Shown: in pieces, positions 23,966 to 33,160 of the stretch
Layout: every line of letters starts with the position of its first letter
Position numbering within the stretch: position 1 is the first letter of the stretch
Source: Mucidula mucida
Taxonomy: Eukaryota > Basidiomycota > Agaricomycetes > Agaricales > Physalacriaceae
Assembly: GCA_015501055.1 (NCBI GenBank)
Contig: JADNYV010000233.1
Location: 1 to 56,118 of the forward strand
Length of the DNA: 56,118 nt
Direction of reading: 5' to 3'
Notes under the pieces: generated by a model
The model's database searches: none
What the model saw: only the letters and a program-made list of their open reading frames with translations
What the model was told of the DNA's origin: nothing
Translations under genes and position numbers: made by a program

Positions 23966-25031
23966 CTACTGCGGGAGCTTCGCAAAACCCAACTCTTCGG
24001 CCAACTTCTTCTTCTCCTCGTCATTCATTTCGGTCCATAGACCCCAAATCGTCTGGGGTTGACCCTTCTTCGGACAGAACCTGCTGACGTGGCCCTGTTC
24101 GCCACAGCTGAAGCAGAGTCCCCTTTGACGTGCATTGTCGATGTCCATCGGCCTGCCGGCCCCCCCATAGGTAACACCGGTGGCATCTCGTCGTGTGATC
24201 GGCGTTGGGGGTGGGTTTGCAGGATTGGCTCTTGATGTAGCCGCCTGCGGAACTAGGGGCCGGGACTGCATGCCGGACCTCTTGCTCGCTGTTCGCCTTC
24301 TCCACAGCTGATCAATCTGAATGATCTGTGCCTTCCAATCCTTGTACTTCTCTGGCAACCCATCTCGGCTGCCATAGATCTGATCAATGATCTTCTCGTT
24401 GACGTTGGTCTCGAGAAGTCGCACAACAAATGTGTCATCCTTCGAGTATTCCGCCTGAGTAAGCAGGACCTCAAACTTCTGAAAGAAATCTTGAGCGGTG
24501 TCTTGCCCCTGGCGCAACCGCTCGATCTGGTCTTGTGCGTCTCGCGCGAGGTTGGAATCCACGAATCGCTCCTTCAAATCTTCCTTGAACTCCGTCCAAG
24601 AGACTGTCCATTCCTCTTCCTCCTCGTCGAAATTCTGATCCGAGTAGTTCTGGACCCATGCATCAATGTGATCTCCTCGGATGTAGGAGAGAACAACATC
24701 AATCCTTTTGGAGTCAGATGTGAGGTTGTTCTTCTTGTCACGGATGTATGTGAACATCGATCACCACCAGCTCTTGTACTTGGACTTGTCCCCGTCATAG
24801 TCATAAGGCTTGTTGACAAGGGATCGGCCTTTGGTTTTGTCATTGGCGTGATGAGCAGATGTGTGATGAGCGGCTTTGGGTGCTTCGTTGGACACGATGA
24901 ATCGGGGTGATAGGATCGGAGAGTGAAAGGGTGAAAGTGGGGATATGGGTGATGCGGATTTGGATGAAACGGGTGAGGGAATAGAGGTTTGGATGAATAA
25001 GGAGGAATTGCCTAGATCTGAAATAGAATCC
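23966..25031 (-). pseudogene. gag: chromovirus gag, split by a stop
   Basis: The 3' part (23966-24757, 263 codons) holds the capsid-like region (D-V-V-L-S-Y-I-R-G, W-T-E-F-K-E-D-L, R-L-R-Q-G...A-Q-D-F-F-Q-K-F-E) and a CCHC zinc knuckle C-F-S-C-G-E-Q-G-H-V-S-R-F-C, which binds the RNA genome. The same frame is open upstream from about 25031, Ser/Pro-rich and then D-Y-D-G-D-K-S-K-Y-K-S-W-W, interrupted by TGA at 24761-24763. That position probably held CGA, a C-to-T change. No clear upstream ATG was found. Confidence 0.82.
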
Positions 25032-25480
25032 AGGACTTGGTAGGGTGGGGAATGATGATGTGTATCGTAAGGTAAGTAAAGTAGGTAGGTATCGTAACTG
25101 TCTACGCTATTTTACCGACTACGAACTATGTATCTACGGAGCCCAAGAGCTCGTCACAAGTTCGCAATTGCCCAGCCGACGTCCCTCTGGTGTGAGGTAA
25201 GCCAAAGTTTTCCTGGGAACGGGGGTTGACCCGTAAACAGCGCCCACTGAAGTGCAACTGCCAAAAGTTCGTTCTCGTGAGAGCGGCTACTTCCAGCACC
25301 CGAGGCAGTTATCTCTAACTGTTAGCCGGCGCTACTGGGACCAATACACATGTATGCGGACGTGCGCTGGAATTAGGAATCCGTCAATCTGTAAACAGGG
25401 AAAGGGAATAGGGGAATGTGCGATGATCAAACAGCGAAGTGCTGATCAACAATCAGGGATGTGTGGCAGGTGGTAGAAAG

Positions 25481-25492
25481 TAGTTCCGATCT
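25481..25492 (-). other. putative self-complementary primer binding site
   Basis: Two bases inside the 5' LTR, the element strand reads AGATCGGAACTA. It shows no match to a tRNA 3' end (no leading TGG). It is perfectly complementary over 12 nt to TAGTTCCGATCT inside the LTR (25601-25612), just downstream of a TATA box, where the transcript should start. This is the arrangement of Tf1-type self-priming. Confidence 0.7.
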
Positions 25493-25494
25493 TC

Positions 25495-26025
25495 TGTTAG
25501 CAACTGACTATAGCCATGAGACTAAACCAGGTACCACAGCAAGAACTAAGGAAGAAAGCGTTCGCGTTCGTAAGACTAGGCTAGGCCAGGTGTATAAACG
25601 AGATCGGAACTAAAGTACAATGATACTACACTACTGCTTATATACTAGTAAGTCTGTGTTTGGGACTCCTTGTCCATATGCATTTCCACTAGGGATGCTC
25701 CACGCCCTTGACCCAGTGTTGTATGCTACTAGTCCGTGAAACCATTAAATACGGGTGGCTACTGCATGTAAGTAATAATACTGAAACGACCATGTATTCT
25801 ATGAGTGTCGGCGGTGTGTATACAATAGGGAGTCCATGAGGTATCGGCATGTATGATGTCATCCATGTGTTGGATGTGTGTCCGACATGAGTACGGCTTC
25901 GGTAATGAAAGGGGTATGATTGGTGATGAAACAGATGATGAAACAGTCCGTTGGTTGATAAGACAAGGCCCCCGATAAGATATAATAAGATGTGAAAATG
26001 TGAAAATATGGCGATTCATAACACT
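25495..26025 (-). repeat. 5' LTR of the chromovirus
   Basis: 531 bp LTR carrying the TATA box and start region. Its outer edge is about 160 bp upstream of the start codon of small membrane-protein paralog B, with transcription pointing away from that gene. Confidence 0.92.
25611..25644 (-). promoter_or_regulatory. LTR promoter: TATA box and inferred start
   Basis: On the element strand TATATAA lies at 25644-25638. About 33 nt downstream, the sequence AGTTCCGATCT begins at 25611, which is also the segment complementary to the PBS. The spacing fits an RNA polymerase II start there. The start site is inferred, not observed. Confidence 0.6.
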
Positions 26026-26188
26026 CCCATTTAGTCCCGAGGAAACGGCTCGCGACTTGTCTGCTTCTCCACGGCCGAGTCGGTTCCCACTTCATATCCC
26101 CACTGAGATTATATCCCACGAGTGCTATGTTTTCTCATGCATGCATCCACAATCCTATATTGCCCTTTACCATTAGACCACCACCACC

Positions 26189-26843
26189 ATGGACGCCGCC
26201 ACCACTACGTCCGAGGCTACCGCATCCTACTTCAATATTTGGCCCTCAACCATCATGTTGTTCATTATTACGACCTTCACCTACGGTCTTGTCGTCGTCG
26301 GGCGACATTTGGCCTCCGCTCTCTGGCCTTCCAGGATCGCTCGGTCCGCGATCGAGCGATGTCAAATTACGGGCGACTACATCCACAACAACTATGCCTG
26401 GGACAGTCCCATGGTCGCTTATATTCCCCGCGTCAAGGAGTACGTGCCTCTCCTCCTCTTCCACTTCGTCCTGCTAACGGTTTTGGCATAGAATTCAGGA
26501 CGACGCCAAGGAGCTGTTACAACGCCACTACGCGACACACGGGCTGCTGAAGTATCTTGGGGCATGGAGGGGCCTCCGCGCGGAGGCGTGCGCGCTGGAG
26601 GATAAGATCGGCGACATCGAGGAAACGGTTCAGGTAATTATAGACTCGTGGTTCCATTTTCGCCATCGCTGTAGCGCGCTGCGCAGATGCCTCTGCGCCG
26701 TCACCACCGCTCTGCTTTCGTCAAGGATCTGGTGGCATGCGCTCTTGATCCCGCAAATGGTGCGTCGAGCGTGTGTTGCTCCGTCCGGGCTTACATGGTG
26801 TACAGCGAATAATGCCGTGATGGCGCTATCGTCGCCCGTGTAA
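26189..26843 (+). CDS. small one-TM lineage-specific protein, paralog B
   Basis: Exons 26189-26439, 26492-26633, 26675-26759 and 26806-26843 keep phase and give 171 residues. One membrane segment (about residues 18-38, I-M-L-F-I-I-T-T-F) is followed by L-W-P-S-R-I, a helical region with A-C-A-L-E and G-D-I-E, a basic L-R-R-H-H-R-S-A-F segment and the tail A-N-N-A-V-M-A-L-S. These align with paralog A at 14541 in order, in intron positions and in the tail. The third-exon acceptor may be 26674 or 26686, both in frame. Function is unknown. The chromovirus LTR ends just upstream, so its promoter may be partly replaced or silenced by the element. Confidence 0.7.
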
Positions 26844-28000
26844 CGAAGAGGAGAAGAATGGTTTGCTCTAAAAGATATGAGCTTGGGGATGTGGGCAGAT
26901 TAAAGAAGAAATGGTGTGTGTCCGATCGTGTTGGATCGCCGTCTGTGAAGCTTATCATCGACTCGCAGCGAATGATACCCTGATTCCCTAGAGAGGGAAA
27001 ACTCGCACGATGCCATCATATTCCGTGCTCTGACACTGCTTTCGAAATGCTATCCAAAATGTTGTCACACACTACATACATATATCACACACACAATACT
27101 GTATTTATACTCACTACCCTTCCCGCGTTCGCGCCTCCATTACTGTACATATCAACCCTCTACCGCACTCGAAATCGCTAAACGTTGTTCTCACCTACCT
27201 ACCACCTAAATAGTAAGAAGAGCAACCACCCCAGTTGCAAGTTTCAGTACCGAGATCCATGTTCGCCAGATGGTTTACCAAATCGTCAGATCGATGTGTA
27301 CTGCCCATGCTTGCCTTGGACGATTTAGTTTCGCGCCCAGGCTGGATGAAGATTGCGTGAATGACCGACGTGTAGAGAGATCGCCATAATTTCCTGTGGG
27401 GGAGAGTCGACGCGCCAGCGATGATGTCTAGTGAAAGTCGGTCGATGGATGATCAGAGTCGCAAGATATCAATCAACTTGACAGTGCGCACCCTCATGTC
27501 CTCAAAAGGACAGTCCTCGCTCGTTTTGAGGTCATTCCCTGTAACGTCGATTTTGGTGGATGGGCTTCTCTTCAGTGGTATACTTGTACCAGTCCCACCA
27601 TCGTTCTTGGACCGCGGCTATATGATAGATCAATTATAGAGGGAAGCAGGATGATTTGAGGGTAGCCCACCTGCGTATGAACGACACAGCAACCGCGGAC
27701 GTGGACTGCATAAGGTGCAGACGTTTTCACTGGGGAGCAGGCGATGAAGGAAATAATCATAGAGTAATCAACCCCCTCCCGTACACGAGAACAAAGTCGA
27801 TTTGGAGATACAGAAATGAAGGAAACGTTGCACGGTCCGCAAGTATAGGTATCCAGAGCTAGCGATAGGATATATTGAACACAATGGTTGAAAATGCTGG
27901 ATAATGATCAGTCCCGCTGCTTGACATTCAAAGTATCACATCTAGAATTTGAACATGGCAAAGGTTACACACAAAAGATGTACACACAAATTCGAATATG
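26844..28000. other. paralog B 3' flank and unassigned sequence
   Basis: 26844-27200 resembles the 3' flank of paralog A in places. Between about 27200 and 27760 the minus strand has coding-like stretches (for example W-W-D-W-Y-K-Y-T-T-E-E-K-P near 27600) with possible splice sites, but no family is recognised and no complete gene model holds. It may be the remains of a gene. Confidence 0.35.
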
Positions 28001-30347
28001 TTACACGCCATTAACCTGGCTTAGGGCCTTGTCTGCCGCAGCCAAATCCTTTTCGCTCAGACTCATAAACGTGCTCCCGCCGGGGGTGCTTGCGCCGCTC
28101 CTCACGCTTCCACTGCGCGACCGTACTTTCATCACCAACGGGCTACCAAGAACAATCAGTTCGTCGTCAAGCGGAAAAAAAGAGGGTTTACTCACAAGGG
28201 ATAGTTATCGTCCTCGTCGACGCTCAAACCATTGTAATCGCTCGTCTGCAGCCGCTGCATCTCCTCCGTCAGCGTCCCCATATCGCCTGGCGTTGCAGCA
28301 CCCTTCCATCTCGGACTGGCAGGAACGCTCATCGGCGGCATTTTCCCTCCAAACTCAAAGTAATCCTGGCTTTCCTCCTCTCCATAAAACTCCTCTGGAT
28401 ATGCTCTCCTCAATGCCAACTGCCGGCTCTTGCTATACTCGATTCCCAAGCTCTTCCAGTCCAATAACGGGCTCAACCTTTCGACTCGATTCCGCTGGTT
28501 GATCCTCTGTCTCCGCGACTTGTTGCAGAACCCAAACATGTGGTCGGTGAGCTGGCTCACAGAATCCTCCACGCTCTGCATACGTCGGTCCACGATATAG
28601 CAGCCTTCGTCCTCAGGACGGTCAATCAAATCCTGCATGAAGCACCCAAACCCAGATAGGTTGGTCGTGATACTGGGAATACCCATAACGGTGCACTCCG
28701 CCGGTGTGTAACCCCATGGCTCGTAGTAGCTAGGGAAGACGCCAAGATGACAGCCGCGCACAAACTCTTCATAATCGAGGCCGAGAATCGGGTTGTTCGA
28801 GTTGAGAAAGTCTGGATGGAAAACGACCTTGACGCGGTCGTTGCTGTGATTGAACAGCCGCACTCGTCGTATCTGGTTGAGGATGGGATCATTAGCGTCG
28901 TCAGCCATGTTGTGGGTCGTGATGGGAGGGAGCGAGTTGCGTTTCAAAGCGAATATGCGCCGCTTCAAGAGCACCTGATCTTCGGCGGACAGAAGGTCGG
29001 GAAGGGGTTGAGTGTCACCGTGGAAGCGCGCTGCATGATCAAATAAGCGGGCTCCTATCCGATTCTGAATCTCGGTCACGGTATCGCGCAGCTGCTTCGT
29101 GACCGCCTGTCCTTTGAGGGCCTCGATCGTGTAAGAGTTGGTCGCGGCTGGCATGATAATGAACGCGACAACGGTGACAGTCGAACCGGCTTTTTGAAGC
29201 TTGTAATTCAAGCGGGCAAGGGATTCAATGAACATATCGACGCCCTTGTTGCGGTACTCGTATCGACCGGCTGTGAACATCTGTAAGGGGCGTTAGACAG
29301 GAAATGGAAATGTTGGATAAGACTCGCGTATAATGTGTTGTCGAGATCAAAGTCAAAATGACCATAGAAATGTCCGCGAACAAACTCGTCAATCTTCGTC
29401 TTGGAGGTGGAATGAAGGTTCTGGAATTCATGCATGGCCTGGAACTTGACAACGTTCAAGCCGTTGGGGACGACGCCATCAGGCTTGCGTTTTAAAAGGT
29501 GCTCTGCTTCATAGGCGGTAATGTGGGAAACAGTGGTGAAGACGTCTGCGCAGTGGGCAGCGGAGCGTTCAATGCAGTATCTGTGATAGATACCGCGTTT
29601 TCCCGCCTCGTGGTCAACGTCGAAATATTGGAGATTGTTGTAAAAGTCAACAGAGCCTGCGCAGAGGTAGCGTCCAAGGAGGGTCGCGTGTGTAGTAAAG
29701 ACGGTGGTCACATCGATGTGGCGTTTGCGGCAGAGCGGGATGGCGAGGCCTGCCTGCCATTCGTGAAAGTGGGCAACGACGGCTGTGGTTAGCTGGCGCG
29801 AGACATATTCGCCGAGGAACCACGCGACGAGGTAGCCAAACACGATAGTCTCGTTCGTCTCGTGGTCGTGGGGTGGGCTCGGGATGCCAGCGAGATTCCA
29901 CAAGTCGCCCTTCCATTCGTCAAGGCGGTCGTACTGGCTGCCTGTATCGAACAGCAGGACAGTGGGTGCGCCCTCTATCAACCATCTTCCGTACAACGCC
30001 TTGACGCCCTGGGCGCGCATGCTCTCGAGGGTGGCGACCATGTGAGGGTCCGTCGGTTCCTGCTGCTCAACCTCCATAGGCGCCGTCTTGTACGACAATG
30101 GACCGATGAGACAGTACGGTCGCCGTATTCGCTGACCGTGACGGGGACTTTTGTTTTGATGACTGTGTAGATGCCGCCAACCTGTTTCCAATGTCAGTAA
30201 GCCTGTAGTCGCCCATCGAATGGCTTACCTTGTTTGCTACCTCCCAGGCGCATTCTTCGCAGCGAGATAGTCAGCGTGAGTGCAGGAATCAACGCCAAAC
30301 ATACCGAAGAGCATCGTCTTGCGGACATCGCGTCTCTCGGAAGACAT
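28001..30347 (-). CDS. glycogen synthase (GT3)
   Basis: Minus-strand exons 30305-30347, 30229-30254, 29328-30181, 28196-29280 and 28001-28142; the expected protein is about 716 residues, normal for the family. It transfers glucose from UDP-glucose to glycogen in the cytosol. Hallmarks: E-V-A-N-K-V-G-G-I-Y-T-V at the N-terminus (UDP-glucose site), [33 protein letters not shown], and the [10 protein letters not shown] catalytic/nucleotide-binding block. A Ser-rich C-terminal tail probably carries regulatory phosphosites. Intron 29281-29327 is GC-AG (donor GCGAGT). Near 30112-30119 one base is missing, breaking the conserved D-R-Y-C-L-I-G-P stretch; all other phases agree, so a sequencing deletion is likely. 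Confidence 0.94.
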
Positions 30348-31701
30348 TGTCTTTTGATGACGACTCAGTCGCTGGCGGGATTGTAGGCGGGATTCGGGAT
30401 GTCTGGGGAAAGGATGTGGGCGTTCAAAAACAACTCCAGCTCGACCGACGTCACTGTTCCCACGGTGCGGACCATACCGTCATGATGATCAGATGACCGT
30501 CGCCCTGGAGTCGCCCCCGGCCTTGCCCAGTTCAATCTACGCGACGTGCAACATTGATGCTCGTCGTTGATGTTCGTGAAACGCGCCCGCCATCTTTGGC
30601 GCTGTGCTCGGTCAACCTGAATGCTACGCCTACTAAGCCCCATTCAGTTATCTGTTCCTTCCAGAACGGTACAGTCACCCCCGTAATATACGTGGGACGA
30701 CACGTTCAAGACTATAAAACTCCAACCTCGCGGTGATAGGTGGCCTCAGAAGCTTCGACATTGGTGAGGATGTCTGTCCAGTCCAACCTGTTTGCCGACC
30801 TATCCTGATCCATACGGGTCTTAATAAATCCTGCAGCGTGAGCAACGTTGGACCGGCGCACAGGCATACATCCACAGTGCGGCTATACACCATCTGTTGA
30901 CACTCTACGGCTGGAAGAACATCACGACAGAAAGGTATTCTACTTCTAGCTTCGAGTGCGAAAATTTACGTCGATAGGATGGCGCCGCGCTCGTTTTGCG
31001 CGGCCTTCAGGGCGCAAAGACCGCAGCTCTTTACGTTTAACGGAATATCAATGATCTCACAAATATAACTTCTGGACTCCGCGTCTAGAAGCATTGAACC
31101 TCATCGCGAGAGGTGACGCCACGTTAGAACCCCTCGTCCTACCTCTTGTCGATTAATCATATCTCATTCAGTGCCTGATCCCCGGTTCACTTATCACCAC
31201 CAGTGATGCGTCGACTGAACGAGTCGCGTTACCTCTCCTGCACTGGATAACTAGGCGCCCTCCGGAATTGAAGCGCGTATTCGCGCGATTTGGTTATCTT
31301 GTTCTCTCCACGTCGGCAATGCATGCCAGGCGCTTCTGCCACCAGTGTACTCCCACGAAGGCGCGAGAGAAATCGCACAAATTCTCCAAGGCAGACATCG
31401 GCAGCGCGGTGTGGTCAGACAATTGGTAGATCATCTGGCGGACATGGGTCCCTGTAGTAAAGCTTGCAACTGGTCAGTGTTTGGTATCGATCGTGCTTCA
31501 GATTGTCAATGAATAGTAATGGAAAGAACGACGCGCTGGAAGTGTACCACGACAAGGCCAGGTACGTGGTAGTCTAGTGTTGTAAAACACTCATGTATGT
31601 AACATTAAGTCAATGTGAGATGCAGTTGTACTGGATGACATGTAGAGAATTTGAGAAAGCAATACAAAGCATTTATGAAACATCAACATTCCTCTCATCT
31701 C
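30348..31701. other. intergenic; a weak plus-strand coding-like stretch
   Basis: Most of it lacks coding signal. Between about 31185 and 31570 the plus strand has an open stretch (L-P-L-L-H-W-I-T-R-R-P-P-E-L near 31240) with a possible GT-AG intron near 31426-31477. No domain is recognised and no start is evident, so no gene is called. Confidence 0.3.
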
Positions 31702-32424
31702 CTACGCCGAAAGTAGAGAGCCCACGGTCTCGTTGGCTGATAGATCAAGTCAGATTATCGGCAAGGATTTAACGATCGCGTTCGACGCACCTTCTTAAGT
31801 ACGATTCGTCCACGCTTGCATGATTTCAAACGCGGATTGCCGACGACGCAGATTGTCTCTCTGTGGAAGGGGTTATAGCAAGTACGTTGATATACATGCA
31901 CAATGCATGCGCACCTCCATCTCGAGCTCGATATTGTCCATCTCCTTCTTCAGCCACGCGCCTCCGTATATAGCTCTTTCCATGTTCGAATGTGTTCGGT
32001 ATGAGAATGCCGGTATGGGCAATCTCATCGTTACGCTGACGGAGGGCCCAGGCCGCGTCCATGACACGAGCGATTCAGAGCTCTGAAGCGACGACAGAGT
32101 GAACTTGAGGACGTACCGGAAAACCTTTCTACCAAGCTCGACCTCATGCTCGCTGATGCGCTCAAGATTGAGCTCCTTGAAGCATGCTTGGGCCTTGGTC
32201 CCCCGGGCGATTGTGGTACAGATGATATGGCTTGGCCAATACCGCGGAAGCAGCCTATAACCCACAACGGAGAGGAGCAGTGTCAAGAGGCATGCGATGA
32301 GCCACGATTTGTCGGATTGGACTGTGTCTGCAGCGACCAAGGCGGGAGCCTTATGATTCGATAAGGATGGGGAGCTGTATGGGCGCAGGGAAGGCAGTAA
32401 CTGCCCTTGAACATATTCCTGCAA
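31702..32424 (-). pseudogene. small one-TM protein, degenerate paralog C
   Basis: On the minus strand the four-exon plan of paralogs A and B is kept. Exon 1 ends at 32117 (membrane segment L-I-A-C-L-L-T-L-L-L and Y-W-P-S-H-I-I). Exon 2 is about 31915-32082 (A-W-A-L-R-Q-R-N-D-E and M-D-N-I-E), exon 3 is 31791-31860 (L-R-R-R-Q-S-A-F) and exon 4 is 31702-31736 (N-E-T-V-G-S-L-L-S-A). No in-frame ATG is seen, exon 2 needs at least two frame changes, and exon 3 contains TAA where CAA is plausible. The frame changes in exon 2 do not fit one lost base, so real decay is more likely here. Confidence 0.6.
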
Positions 32425-33160
32425 GCCCCAGACTTGTGACCGAAGAGTTGCAACTTGCCTGCAAAGATGACACCAGATAAGGTGCTTAAGGATAAGTAAT
32501 GCACAGTGTTTGAGTGTTACAGGCTTTCAAGGCGTATCTGAGTGGTTGCCTTCGCGTCACCTCGTCGCGTGAATTCATTCTGTCTTGTTATGTCCAGAGG
32601 CTGTGAGTGCGCGCGCTAATGCTGGATGCCCCTTAGGGATTGCAAACTCGCAGCAAGCCGACACCATAACTTATAAGAGCATCCTGGCTCTAAACGCATT
32701 GGATTGTCTGGTTCTAGTTGAAAGGGAAAGGAAAGGAGAATAGAAAGATAAGCCTTATCTGTGTGTGATTGCCAAACTGGCAAACGGCGGACTGGCAAAC
32801 AACGGGAAGTAATCTTTACAGGTGTTCCTGTACAGTATAAACACTATTACATGCTGCCTGAGAGGTTGAAATTAGCCATCAATAACTTGAATAAGCTGAA
32901 GAGGGCGCTGAGGCGTACCTATGTCTTAATTGGGTCATGTCACGATCGCTTTGCCGTAGGCAAATCATCTGCGGCCCGCGAATTTCCTGTTTGGGGCGCC
33001 TTTCTCACGCGCCCTTCTTGACGTCGTCCAAAGCCTTTGTCGCGAGATATTTCTTGGTCCTAACTATATCGCCGCCACAACCTCTCGAGGCCCGGACAAC
33101 TGATTGACCTCCCGAGGGCCAAGGACTTGGACGACTATCACATCGTCTCTGAGGCCCGCG
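32425..33160. other. divergent promoter region, no gene seen
   Basis: Between degenerate paralog C (minus) and the multi-cluster zinc gene (plus). Short open frames lack recognisable motifs. Confidence 0.4.

Larger units (their letters stand above)
19315..26025 (-). mobile_element. degenerate Ty3/gypsy chromovirus, self-priming type
   Basis: A 6.7 kb element on the minus strand, bounded by LTRs 19315-19843 and 25495-26025, both with TG...CA ends (T-G-T-T-A-G / A-T-A-A-C-A as read on the plus strand). Order from its 5' LTR: putative PBS, gag with CCHC knuckle, protease, reverse transcriptase, RNase H, integrase, chromodomain, polypurine tract, 3' LTR. The chromodomain and protein order identify a chromovirus. 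The flanking 5-mers (ggaag at 19310-19314, ctccc at 26026-26030) differ, so no target-site duplication is visible. gag and pol carry stop codons and the linker a tandem duplication, so the copy is dead. Confidence 0.93.
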
